A model generated the notes under the pieces. That model saw nothing but the letters and a program-made list of their open reading frames with translations. It did no database searches and had not been told where the DNA came from. The translations under genes and the position numbers were made by a program. From Bacteroidetes bacterium ADurb.Bin174 (lineage in GTDB: Bacteria > Bacteroidota > Bacteroidia > Bacteroidales > Paludibacteraceae), in the NCBI GenBank assembly GCA_002070265.1, contig MWCX01000085.1, positions 1-64,000 on the forward strand: 64,000 bases of DNA, written 5' to 3'. Positions 28,001-36,936 of this stretch are shown here, piece after piece; position 1 is the stretch's first letter; each line of letters opens with the position of its first letter.

Positions 28001-30341
28001 CTACGATTTCTTGTTGTCCGTCTGCATCTAATGCATCGGTAATGTCAATAGAGAACGGATCAAATCCACCTTTATGTTCTGCTACTTTTCCACCGTTTAT
28101 AAATATAATACTGTGCCAGTCAACCGCACCAAAATTAAGCATAACACGTTTGTTGTCTGTCGGTTTTGCGATAGTTGCAATCCGTTTGTATGCATACGCT
28201 TTGTTTTGAGTGGTGTAATCGTCATCCATAATACCTGATAAAGCAGATTCGATGGGGAATGGAACTAAGATTTGCTGACGATAAGTATCTGTAGCCTTAT
28301 AAGTTCCAAAATCTTCTTTTGCTTTTCGGGTATAATCCCAGGTACCGTTCAGGTTGGTCCATCCTTCGCGCTTCAATTGCGGACGAGGATATTCATTTAA
28401 GATAGGATTTTCGGGATCCAGATCTTCACCCCATTGTGTCATCAAAGGAGCTGTTTTCTTTTCGTAATTAGCGCTGAATGTTGATCCGTCAGGAGCATAA
28501 GCACCTGTATTATCAATTTTGATGTATTCAATATCAACTTCAGCACCCTTGGTGTTGGTTTGTTTTCCAAAGAAGAGATGTGTATTGTCTTCGGGTAACA
28601 ATTCACCTTCAAACAAGAAGAAATCATCGAAATAGATAAGACCCGGAGTACTACCATCACGTTCGGTTAAAATTTGTAGTGCGTGGTTGTCAGCGTCAGT
28701 TGTAAATGTAATAGCTCTGTCAACCCAATCCGGATATTCAGAATTGTTGATAGTTCTTCTGAATAATTCTTGTTCTCCGTTCTTAACTACTAAAATTAAA
28801 CGGTCATTGGGCCAAATAGCAAAATGGTAAGAGAACAAGAAGGTATAGGTCTTATTGGCATCTAATTGAATAGGAACAGTTTTAATATTGCTGTTACTAC
28901 CTCTGTTCTGATCAGCTCCTCCGGTAAAATCAGTGCCGTAAGGCGTATTAAATCCAAAACAGTTGAAGAACCGCAAGGAATATTGACCACGTGCCCAATG
29001 AGGACCGGCTTCGCTATTTCCTGGTTGTTGCGAATACTGCATACGTACGCGTGCGCCCCAGAATGGGTGCCAGAAAGGCGCAGCATTATGTTCTGCTGTG
29101 AACGGAGGAGAAAACCAATTTGCGTCATCATCCGGAATTCCTCCGTAATAAGCATCTGCTGAATAACGATAATATTCAGGACTTACAATACAAGTGTCAT
29201 TACGTGGATCGCCTTCGGGAAAATATTGGTAGCAAGGATCTTCAAAATCTCCGTTCGGGAAAAGATTCACGGCACCTTCCGGAATGCGTGAAGCAGTAAT
29301 GCGTTCGCTAAAATGTAAGTCATCAAACGCCATTTGGTTCACATTCAAATTACTGGTAGGTGTTTCCAATATCATACGTTGGAATCCGGCACCACCTTCC
29401 ATATTTAATCTTTCGTAAAACTTCCAGTTAGGGTTATTTCTGTCGGCAATAAAATAAATAGCCTTGTTGGCGGCAGGATCAAACCATCCGTTGATATCCC
29501 TCCACCCACTTTCAGGATAATAAATTGTCTTCATCCAGGCTGACATGTCATACTTAGCACCCGGTTTTACAGGGATAAATTCATTTTTGAAAAATCCTTT
29601 GTCCACAAACAAGCCGTAGTCGCCGGTATGAACGTGTTCGGGAGCATTGGAAACTGTCAATGTACCGGGTTTATTCTCATCCATCCAGGACCATCCGTAA
29701 TCTTCAGGACTAAGTCCTTTCTCAAATCCACCATCTGTCAGGATGTTATCAAGTTTGAACGATTGTAAAGGTAATTCTCCTAATAAGTCACCATCTCGCC
29801 ATACCCTTACTTTGTCATCAGGAGCTACTGCTACCCGATAAACATGAAAGCCATCCGTGTTATCAGTTGTACTCAGTACACGTTCTTTGTCCAACACATT
29901 AGCATGTTCAGCGAGTTTGTTGTTTGAGAATGTCAGGCGGAATCCTTTACCTGCACCAACACCTGAAACAGTAAAAGCACCATCAGGCGAGTTAATTACT
30001 TTAGCTTTAAACTCTATGGTAAAACCAATAGCCGGCGAGAAACCGGTGCGTGTCTTATACCAGCCCAACTGAGAATAAAGTGGATAACCATATTCATCAA
30101 GAGCTTCATTCACTTTTAGTTTAAGTGCTGAAGCAGCCACGGCTGATAGTTCAGAGGCAGGGGCAAGCAAATTTTTGGTTGCTTCTTCCCATACCATCGT
30201 GTCGTCGAAGCGCAATTCTTTCCAACCTTGTTCGGTTGGCAGAGAGGTTCCTTTGTACACCTCTACAAGCGATTGCGCCTGTGTTTGCCACAAAAATAAA
30301 GACAAACACGCCATTAATAAATAAGTCTTACTTGTACCCAT
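25032..30341 (-). CDS. Giant GH2-like multidomain T9SS protein with degenerate catalytic residues
   Basis: 1769 residues. A signal peptide (1-22) and LamG-like module (25-200) are followed by two CBM4/9-like sandwiches (about 200-345 and 360-580). A linker with DNTGAYAPDG leads into GH2 sugar-binding, Ig-like and TIM-barrel domains (about 640-1200). A beta-sandwich (about 1235-1395), GLUG-like repeats (about 1405-1660) and a T9SS tail end the protein. Alignment with the neighbouring GH2 paralogue puts D1048 (HNDWG) at the acid/base and I1111 (CGITG) at the nucleophile position, so both glutamates are missing. It is therefore likely a binding protein or an enzyme with altered chemistry. It is the first enzyme-like gene after SusC/D. 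Confidence 0.85.
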   Translation of the reverse strand: MGTSKTYLLMACLSLFLWQTQAQSLVEVYKGTSLPTEQGWKELRFDDTMVWEEATKNLLAPASELSAVAASALKLKVNEALDEYGYPLYSQLGWYKTRTGFSPAIGFTIEFKAKVINSPDGAFTVSGVGAGKGFRLTFSNNKLAEHANVLDKERVLSTTDNTDGFHVYRVAVAPDDKVRVWRDGDLLGELPLQSFKLDNILTDGGFEKGLSPEDYGWSWMDENKPGTLTVSNAPEHVHTGDYGLFVDKGFFKNEFIPVKPGAKYDMSAWMKTIYYPESGWRDINGWFDPAANKAIYFIADRNNPNWKFYERLNMEGGAGFQRMILETPTSNLNVNQMAFDDLHFSERITASRIPEGAVNLFPNGDFEDPCYQYFPEGDPRNDTCIVSPEYYRYSADAYYGGIPDDDANWFSPPFTAEHNAAPFWHPFWGARVRMQYSQQPGNSEAGPHWARGQYSLRFFNCFGFNTPYGTDFTGGADQNRGSNSNIKTVPIQLDANKTYTFLFSYHFAIWPNDRLILVVKNGEQELFRRTINNSEYPDWVDRAITFTTDADNHALQILTERDGSTPGLIYFDDFFLFEGELLPEDNTHLFFGKQTNTKGAEVDIEYIKIDNTGAYAPDGSTFSANYEKKTAPLMTQWGEDLDPENPILNEYPRPQLKREGWTNLNGTWDYTRKAKEDFGTYKATDTYRQQILVPFPIESALSGIMDDDYTTQNKAYAYKRIATIAKPTDNKRVMLNFGAVDWHSIIFINGGKVAEHKGGFDPFSIDITDALDADGQQEIVVHVFDPTRGGQPSGKQSINPGDTWYSPATGIWQTVWTEVVNPTHVTDIQLTPVNNNAVRVKVEAANAAGATATVKVFDGANEVASADVNVGAETSISITNAKLWSPDTPFLYKVTVALKKDGATTDNVSSYFGMRKIEVKKLRNKPFIYVNDEPTFNFATLDHGYFPDGIYTPASYDVMRFDLKKLKELGFNAIRKFEKVEPAIWYHLADSLGFLVWQDIPAAHVGTPINELNTEAARKANFLRETAAITKSIRNFPSIVTWIGIHNDWGRYGYNHVKNIVDLFRSLNDGRLILPESGDDNYELGDVVSSHGTPPVLHSNPYNERASICGITGRYNYVINGHVWNTSSSSTINDDESYAEALSGFGSALRDLTLQGISGIAMVQTTDCEDEVNGLITYDRKVYKAGTQSEAALKSIIEFMKSKITAPILKTSGQGGELWMYKSGDKDAVVVPDDWYSNMSLDESDWEVGRSAFGGNMSRGFPWYTPWKGDNKELYARKKVFIPALEEGDKLYFKIFYDEDYEFYINGVLAHMNTGWSTDYVSFEISDEAKAAINYGGENLFAIHIVQNSGGSCMDMGVTAGNISKDITYEEPETDPIWIDIETAEDWMNIANNLDGFYRLTADIDLFYGEYTPIGNTDTPFRGYIDGQNHTVICPEINGGDRTGLFGYADGAHFTNLRFTDAAVNGGADVGVLLGRGKGITVEHVVFDDGDYQTEVGGRDHVGIVAGMLESGKLSTIKDVYVVNGKVESTEFQAAGLVGIICDTRIINSYFTGTVSITHENYLQSGDRDAAGIVARTEGGKNFFNGVMSLADEVVSASGNEFVAFNGGGYIVIDSTTCFARNDMTLDQIFNPNRGGMFARATSDMKKPVSDFQGYSLYKRAGWDMTNVWGIPADGGYPIFRTIEGVEFAQDDSAVPSVEYVNDLKVYSVAGNIVMSASQPTAVWIYSLEGALVERTDINGTQTLAIPSGVYIVKSAANGIVKASKIINR

Positions 30342-30392
30342 AAATTTAGATTTAAATTTGTGAATTATTATAATATAATAAATGTATTAATT

Positions 30393-30414
30393 GCAAACAC
30401 CTTTCCCTGTTTGC
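30393..30414 (-). other. Small stem-loop between the SusCD block and the enzymes
   Basis: GCAAACA and TGTTTGC pair over an 8-nt loop in the 87-bp gap after the DUF1735-like gene. It is weak and has no U run. It may set the ratio of the transporter and enzyme parts of the transcript. Confidence 0.4.
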
Positions 30415-30428
30415 TTTAGGGATTTATA

Positions 30429-31400
30429 TTACCATTCAAATATTTCTTGTTGGTCCTCTTCCGGAATTTGTGTATTTCTTCTACGTTCCAGCGTATAAGA
30501 TCCTTTCAGGGTGTATTTAACCGTATAGCTCGGATTGGTTACATCCTTGTAGCTGTATTGCAGTGCCATTGTTACTGTGCGTATCATCAGATAAGGTTGT
30601 AACGCATCCATTTCTTCTTTTATGCTCCAACTACATTTTGCAGGATCCGGTGTAAATTCAATTTTGGCACTATCGGCTTCAAAAGAAATGGTGTTGTCGG
30701 GATTAAATGTAGCCTTCACCTTGTAAGTAGCCCGGTCGCGCGCATCTTCTTCACACAGACCGGCATAGAAGAATACGGTACTGTCGCTGACCACGCGCAT
30801 TTCACGAGTAGCTTTTGAGGTAGGTGTCGGATCGCCTTCTGCTGTGATGATTCCGGCTCCTGCCGAATAAGTCCCTGAGAAATAGTTAAAAGGAATAATA
30901 CGCATCAGTGTCTTTTTGTAATGCATTTTAGGTGAAGGAATATATTCTGACGTAGAAGATATGGTCAGGGGCAGAATATATTTCTCTACCAAATCCAAAT
31001 TATTGATATCAAAATTGATGTCGAGATAAGCCACATCACTTCCTGCAGGGATGGTAACAGTTGTTCCGTTTGGAAAATTGTAGTGCTGATCGTCTAACAG
31101 TTTAAAATACAAATCATCGCGGGTATAAAACGTTGTTCTATTATGGGCAATGAGTGTATCAGGGTCAAGTTCTACTTTAACAACTACATCCCGATCATTG
31201 ACAATTGAACCGCTAATTTCTATAGGAATTTTATAATGAATAATGCCATCTTTTGTGTTTGTGTTTAAATAAGTTTCGGAATAGCCTGAGCGTACAAACG
31301 AAACATATTTATGGTACTGTTCATGTTTCCATTCGTCTTGGCAGGCATAAAAAGCAATGCCTGCAAGAACCATTAGTGTATATAATACTGTTTTTTTCAT
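30429..31400 (-). CDS. DUF1735/DUF4973-like surface lipoprotein (SusE/F position)
   Basis: 323 residues with a lipoprotein signal peptide (FYAC, Cys20). N-terminal DUF1735-like sandwich (about 28-150, KIPIEISGSI...VTIPAGSD) and a C-terminal DUF4973-like beta-domain (about 165-315) ending in a charged tail. It directly follows SusD in the order SusC-SusD-X, where Bacteroidota encode surface glycan-binding proteins. It is inferred to sit on the outer leaflet and help capture oligosaccharides. Confidence 0.8.
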   Translation of the reverse strand: MKKTVLYTLMVLAGIAFYACQDEWKHEQYHKYVSFVRSGYSETYLNTNTKDGIIHYKIPIEISGSIVNDRDVVVKVELDPDTLIAHNRTTFYTRDDLYFKLLDDQHYNFPNGTTVTIPAGSDVAYLDINFDINNLDLVEKYILPLTISSTSEYIPSPKMHYKKTLMRIIPFNYFSGTYSAGAGIITAEGDPTPTSKATREMRVVSDSTVFFYAGLCEEDARDRATYKVKATFNPDNTISFEADSAKIEFTPDPAKCSWSIKEEMDALQPYLMIRTVTMALQYSYKDVTNPSYTVKYTLKGSYTLERRRNTQIPEEDQQEIFEW

Positions 31401-31421
31401 ACCTTTATTTATTCATTTAAT

Positions 31422-33695
31422 TTATTCTTCAAATGTTTTCCATCCGGGATTTTGTGTCAATTTTCTATTTCTTCTCAATTCATCCCGTGAAATGGGCCAG
31501 AGATACATCTTTTCGGAAAAAATTGCAGGAACGAGTGAAATCTCGGTTGGGATTTGCCACAAGTCCCTTTGCAGGTTATCGGCAGCATTATAGCTCAAAG
31601 GTCCTGTCATATCCATATTGAATCCCCATACAGGCATGGATTCTTCTCGTTCAGCGTCTTTCCAGCGGCGCAGATCGTAGTAGCGATGCGATTCTCCCAT
31701 GAACTCAATTTGCCATTCGCGTTTGATGCGTTTGCGCATTTCGTCTTTATCTCCGAAATGGTCATCGGTAAAGTCTGTTAACCCCGCACGAACACGTACA
31801 GGACGCAAACCTTTGCTGATCTCACTTTGGGTTCTGCTTACCGTAACTACCCCTATTCCATCATATGCAGGAATATTATAGGTGCTGCTTAATTCATTGA
31901 GTGCTTCTGCATAAGTAAGCAATACATCCGCATAACGGATAGCAGGTTCAGGTTTTCTGACGCGTGCTCCCGACCAATCTTCGGGATGATAGTATTTACG
32001 AATCCCAATTCCGGTCCAATAATAGAAACCCGAAGCATCTTTACCGTCACCACCGTTACGATAAATGAACACTTGAGTGTATCGTTTCTTGTCATTCACA
32101 TTGGTTCCTTCATTTTCCCATACACTTCCGTTATATGCAACAGACGCATAAAAACGCGGTTCCCGATTGGCATTTTGCAAAGATACGCCCGGAGGCAGTG
32201 GTGCCCATTTCGTGTAATAATCGTAGCCACGAGTAGTGGCAGCTTGTGTAAAGGCTTCCCCCCAAGCAGGAACTTCAGCAGCAGGATCGCTGTAATAAAA
32301 TAGATTTCCATCTTCATCCATTCCTTCTTTATAGCGGAAGAAATCAGTACCATCAGCCATGTAGTAAGCATCGTACATTTTGAGTGTTAAACCGTGGCAG
32401 TTCCATCCACCGAGGGAACGCGGCATCTGATGTAAAGAAAGATTGTCTATGATGTCACCATATCCGCGTGAGAAAATCAATTCAGGATTAGCATAAGCCG
32501 ATAATGAACCGTCAAAGAGTTGACGATACGATTCGGTCGGGTCAATATTGGCCCAGCCACATCCTTCTGCTCCATCGTTGAAGGGTTGATCAGAATAACC
32601 CGGAACAGTCTTATATTCAATTTTCCACCCTTTCCCGTCTTGCACAATGCTGGCACCCGGCTCTATGGTTTTCGGATATTTATAATAATCAAATCCCAAT
32701 GCGGATCCCTGTGCACCTTTCATATTACCGGATCCTTCCGTATTTTTAGGAACAGAGTATAATTTATATACTCCCAAATCCATCACTTCTTTAGCAGCAG
32801 CGGCGGCTTTTGCCCAGCGTTCTTCTTTGTATTCAGGATCAATCAAGGGCGTTCCGTCATAGCTAATTAATTTTTTAGCCCAGTCGCTATTGTTTCCATT
32901 GTACTGAGGACTTGCACCAAACAGGTACACTTTAGCGCGGGCTGCTAATGCAGCACCTTTAGTAGGTTTTAGAATTTCACGGTTGCTGCGGTCAAGAGGT
33001 AAATCACGAGCAGCTAAAGCCAATTCTTCAGCAATATAATCCACACACACATCATAACGACTGCGGGGGATGGAAAGATCTTCGTAACTGGCAGTAAAAT
33101 CAACACCTTCGTCCGGTAAAATAGGTATGGGACCATATTTACGAAGCAGTTGCCAATAATAGTATGCCCGTAAAAAGCGGGCTTCAGCTTTTGTCTCTTT
33201 GATATATTGCCGAAGCTGAGTTTCATCCATTGCTTCGCGAATATTGTCGCCGTTCATCAACTGATCAATATTATGAATATAAATGGAAGCATTCCGGATA
33301 CCGATAAAACATACTCTCCATTGCTCTTGCAGGAACTGTTCGGTGTACTGACCTCCGCGGTAAATCCTGTACGATGCCAACTGACCAAAGACATAATCAT
33401 CTGCCTTTTCACGGTCTGTATAGTACATATCATCGGAGATAAAATTAAACTGGTTAGCATTTTGCTCTTTGATACATACATCCCAGTTGTCACGATTGCG
33501 CAGATGACTGTAAACACCGGCCAACCATTGTTTGGAGTAATCCATATCTTCAAATACATCCTGCAAATCGCGCTGATCGCTCAGAAGGTGATCCACCTTT
33601 AAATAATCAGCACAAGCATTGAATGAAAGCATTACTGCCAAAATTACCAGTGCGGAAATTAATCTGACTTTGAGTTTATTTATTTTCGTTTTCAT
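31422..33695 (-). CDS. SusD/RagB-family glycan-binding lipoprotein
   Basis: 757 residues with a lipoprotein signal (SFNAC, Cys28). SusD-like helices with TPR-type repeats follow (WRVCFIGIRNASIYIHNID, AEARFLRAYYYWQLLRKYGPIP). The typical C-terminal RagB region is present (RYADVLLTYAEALNEL, RRIKREWQIEFMGESHRYYDLRRW). It forms the lid over the SusC channel and binds the incoming oligosaccharide. It is somewhat longer than the common 500-600 residues, suggesting extra surface loops. It lies 27 bp downstream of SusC and is co-transcribed. Confidence 0.96.
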   Translation of the reverse strand: MKTKINKLKVRLISALVILAVMLSFNACADYLKVDHLLSDQRDLQDVFEDMDYSKQWLAGVYSHLRNRDNWDVCIKEQNANQFNFISDDMYYTDREKADDYVFGQLASYRIYRGGQYTEQFLQEQWRVCFIGIRNASIYIHNIDQLMNGDNIREAMDETQLRQYIKETKAEARFLRAYYYWQLLRKYGPIPILPDEGVDFTASYEDLSIPRSRYDVCVDYIAEELALAARDLPLDRSNREILKPTKGAALAARAKVYLFGASPQYNGNNSDWAKKLISYDGTPLIDPEYKEERWAKAAAAAKEVMDLGVYKLYSVPKNTEGSGNMKGAQGSALGFDYYKYPKTIEPGASIVQDGKGWKIEYKTVPGYSDQPFNDGAEGCGWANIDPTESYRQLFDGSLSAYANPELIFSRGYGDIIDNLSLHQMPRSLGGWNCHGLTLKMYDAYYMADGTDFFRYKEGMDEDGNLFYYSDPAAEVPAWGEAFTQAATTRGYDYYTKWAPLPPGVSLQNANREPRFYASVAYNGSVWENEGTNVNDKKRYTQVFIYRNGGDGKDASGFYYWTGIGIRKYYHPEDWSGARVRKPEPAIRYADVLLTYAEALNELSSTYNIPAYDGIGVVTVSRTQSEISKGLRPVRVRAGLTDFTDDHFGDKDEMRKRIKREWQIEFMGESHRYYDLRRWKDAEREESMPVWGFNMDMTGPLSYNAADNLQRDLWQIPTEISLVPAIFSEKMYLWPISRDELRRNRKLTQNPGWKTFEE

Positions 33696-33722
33696 ACGTT
33701 AGTAATTTATTTTCCTTTCTAA

Positions 33723-36700
33723 TTATAAGCTGATTGTCATACCTACCGTTACACTTTTTGTAATCGGATAAGCCATACCGTTACCGCTACCCAATTCAGG
33801 ATCCCAGAGTTTCAAACTATCCCAGGTCAAGAGATTAGACCCGATCATATATAACCGTATATTGTTGATATGCCAAAGGTTGATGATTCTTTTCGGCACA
33901 GAATATCCTAATTCTAAGGTTTTAAACCTCAGATAAGCTCCGTCGCGCAGCCAGTACGTAGAGGCACGATAGTTATTGGCATTTCCGCCATAGCTCAAGC
34001 GCGGATATTTTGCATTTGGGTTCGGATTGCTTTCACTCCAATAATTTCCCACTACATCGGTCAATATGTTTCCCCAGGGAAGTGTATTGCCTGCACGAAC
34101 TTCCGAGAACGGATAAACTGCCGGACCATTGATAAAGTACGATGATTTTCCTGCACCCTGGAAGTGCACGCTCACATCAAGACCTTTCCAGGTTGCCGAT
34201 ACTCCAACTCCATATATAAGGTTTGGCACACGGGTAGATCCGATTGCTACTTCATCATTGCTGTTAATAATACCGTCACCGTTTATATCTTTATATTTGA
34301 TATCTCCGGGCATGTATGGGCCGAATTCTTGTTTTGGACTGTTGCGAATTTCTTCATAACTTTCAAACAAACCGAGTGCTATCAAGCCTTTTGCTTGTTG
34401 CCAACGGTAGCCTTGTGTCATTTTATAAGGAAGTGCATTTGCTTCTTCGTCATATTCCAGCACCTTATTACGGGTGTAGGTAATGTTACCACGCATGGTT
34501 ATATCTACCTGATCAATTTTTTGATTGTAGTTGAATTGTCCGTCAAAACCCATGTTTTCCATCTTACCTATATTAGCCCATGGTTGTGCTGCATTGCTCA
34601 GACCTGTTATTTGCGACAGGTGTTTGCGTTGCATATAAATATCACTGCGTACTTCTTTAAATACGTCGAATGCTCCTGAGATTTTATTGTTCCACAGGTT
34701 AAAGTCTAAACCAAGGTTTTGTTTGGTTGCTACTTCCCATCTGAGATAATCGGCAGCTAAAACAGAAACATGTAAACCGGGATAGTTGGACAGACTTCCT
34801 TCACTTGCCAGGCCACTGTAGTTGGGACTGTTAAGGTCACCATAATTGTATCCTCCAACTGTACCGATGGCTCCCATGTAAGGGAAGCGCACGTCATGAC
34901 TGATTTTATTGTTACCAACTTCTCCATAGGAGTAACGAATTTTCAACAGGTCGAAAAAATGAATATTTTCTTTGATGAACGGTTCTTCAGAGATATTCCA
35001 TGCTCCTGAAATAGCGGGGAAGAAACCAAATTGTTGTCCGGTTTTGAAAACTTCAGATCCGGTATAACCCCCATTGAACTCAATAAAATACCGGCTTTTA
35101 AAATCATAGGAAACACGTCCCGACACACCTTGGTCGCGACGAGGAATTCCACGCGCGATATTATTGCCCACATCAGAGGTTTCAGCCTGTTCTCTTTGTG
35201 AGTATTTCAAGAAAAGGTTAACATTATGAGTGTCTAAGAATTTCCGGTCATAGATTAGTTCACCTTCGAGGTTATAAATGCGTTCTCCCCACGAATCCGA
35301 TTCTTGTTCCATGAGCCTTTGTGTAGAAACACGGAAAAAAACTAAATCTCCGCTACTGTCACGTCGGCGTTGGGTATTGTGTTGCTCAGGCCAGCGAACA
35401 TGCTTGATGTTGTTACGGCTGTCGGAGTCGAAAGCAAAACGTCCTGCAAAACGCAAACCTTTTGTGATAAAATCAAAGTTTTGTTCCAAAGTGATATTGG
35501 TTTCTACCTTGCTGCGCCAAGATTCGTTATAACCGGTTTGAGTAGCTAACACCCAGGGGTTGGTCAACTCACCGGTACCATAAGCAGGGGTCAATCCGTT
35601 AGAATAAGTCAGGGGCGTTGCCAGAGGAGAATATCCCGTTATGGATTTCCATATGTTTATACCTTCAGCATTTACAATCCTGGTGGTCAGTTCCGGATCT
35701 TCAATATTCCCATAAACAGTGTATGTCTGCGACAAACCGGCACGATTTTGTCTTTCAAGAAATCCTGATACACCGGTTCGCAATATTGTAGAAGGTGTAA
35801 TGTCAATATCGGTGTTCATACGATAGTTGTAACGTTCCAAGTTGCTGTTCGTATTGTAATCTTTCAGCATCTCGTCTGTTTTATACATCCCCTCTTCACT
35901 CATATAACTCATCGATACAAAATAGCGGGCTGTAGCACCTCCACCGCTCAAGTTGATGGATGCCCTATATGAATTTGCACCGTCTTTTAAAAGGATATCT
36001 TTCCAGTTGACATTCGGATAGAGATCAGGGTCGAGATTGTTCTCGATAATTTGCATTTCAATGTCGTTGTAGAGTGGTTCAAGGTTCCGTGTACGCCTCG
36101 CTTCATTCAGCAACTGTGCGTAAGTAATTCCATCCACGAACTCAGGAGTTCGGGTACGGGTGTTATAACCGTATTCAACCTTACCATTGATATTGATTTT
36201 TCCGGCATCACCTTTCTTGGTTGTGATGATAATTACCCCGTTAGCACCTCTGGCACCATAAATAGCAGTAGCAGAGGCATCTTTCAATACAGAGAACGAT
36301 TCAATGTCTTCAATGTTGATTTCATTAAACGGACGTTCGAAACCATCCACTAACACCAAAGCTCCTGTGCCGGCACCGAAAGTTGAGATACCGCGAATCC
36401 AGAACTCAGATTGGTTGGAGCCGGGTTCACCGGAAACCTGCATGGAAATTACCCCGGCGATATTACCCGCCAAAGCATTGGTAATGTTTGCAGTTGGTAC
36501 TTTTAATGTTTTGACGTCAACTGTCGAAATAGCTCCGGAAATAGATGCTTTTTTCTGTGCACCTGTACCGGTAATTACCACTTCATCCAACACATTCACA
36601 TCATCACTGGTCAGTTTTACATTGATGACAGATTTACCATCCACTTCAACTTCTGTTTTTCCATACCCTATATAAGAGAAAACAAGGGTGGCGTTTCTTC

Positions 36701-36911
36701 TTACCGTGATGGAATACTTTCCATCAAGATCAGTATTTACACCAAATCCGGGTTCGTTTTTCACATAAATATTCACCCCTATCATGGGTTCATCATTTTC
36801 ATCGGTTACTGTACCCGAAACTTGTATGCTGTTATCTTGCTGTGCAAATGCGCTTGGTATCATGCAAAGCAGGAATAATAATGTACTTATCAGAACTTTT
36901 ATCTGTTTCAT
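33723..36911 (-). CDS. SusC/RagA-family TonB-linked outer-membrane transporter
   Basis: 1062 residues: signal peptide (1-23), carboxypeptidase-regulatory-like domain (about 30-110, VSGTVTDENDEPMIGVNIYV), and a plug domain with the hallmark VLKDASATAIYGARGANGVI. A 22-strand barrel ends in a terminal aromatic-containing strand (SVTVGMTISL). No STN domain is seen, so direct sigma/anti-sigma signalling through this receptor is unlikely. It imports the oligosaccharide captured by SusD, powered by TonB. Confidence 0.97.
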   Translation of the reverse strand: MKQIKVLISTLLFLLCMIPSAFAQQDNSIQVSGTVTDENDEPMIGVNIYVKNEPGFGVNTDLDGKYSITVRRNATLVFSYIGYGKTEVEVDGKSVINVKLTSDDVNVLDEVVITGTGAQKKASISGAISTVDVKTLKVPTANITNALAGNIAGVISMQVSGEPGSNQSEFWIRGISTFGAGTGALVLVDGFERPFNEINIEDIESFSVLKDASATAIYGARGANGVIIITTKKGDAGKININGKVEYGYNTRTRTPEFVDGITYAQLLNEARRTRNLEPLYNDIEMQIIENNLDPDLYPNVNWKDILLKDGANSYRASINLSGGGATARYFVSMSYMSEEGMYKTDEMLKDYNTNSNLERYNYRMNTDIDITPSTILRTGVSGFLERQNRAGLSQTYTVYGNIEDPELTTRIVNAEGINIWKSITGYSPLATPLTYSNGLTPAYGTGELTNPWVLATQTGYNESWRSKVETNITLEQNFDFITKGLRFAGRFAFDSDSRNNIKHVRWPEQHNTQRRRDSSGDLVFFRVSTQRLMEQESDSWGERIYNLEGELIYDRKFLDTHNVNLFLKYSQREQAETSDVGNNIARGIPRRDQGVSGRVSYDFKSRYFIEFNGGYTGSEVFKTGQQFGFFPAISGAWNISEEPFIKENIHFFDLLKIRYSYGEVGNNKISHDVRFPYMGAIGTVGGYNYGDLNSPNYSGLASEGSLSNYPGLHVSVLAADYLRWEVATKQNLGLDFNLWNNKISGAFDVFKEVRSDIYMQRKHLSQITGLSNAAQPWANIGKMENMGFDGQFNYNQKIDQVDITMRGNITYTRNKVLEYDEEANALPYKMTQGYRWQQAKGLIALGLFESYEEIRNSPKQEFGPYMPGDIKYKDINGDGIINSNDEVAIGSTRVPNLIYGVGVSATWKGLDVSVHFQGAGKSSYFINGPAVYPFSEVRAGNTLPWGNILTDVVGNYWSESNPNPNAKYPRLSYGGNANNYRASTYWLRDGAYLRFKTLELGYSVPKRIINLWHINNIRLYMIGSNLLTWDSLKLWDPELGSGNGMAYPITKSVTVGMTISL

Positions 36912-36936
36912 GTTTTTTACTCAATTTAAGGGTTTA

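Noticed and set aside
25032..30341. Sequencing error or frameshift explaining the missing GH2 catalytic residues
   Set aside because: The frame and neighbouring conserved motifs are intact on both sides of each substituted position, so single-residue change is more likely than a local frame error.
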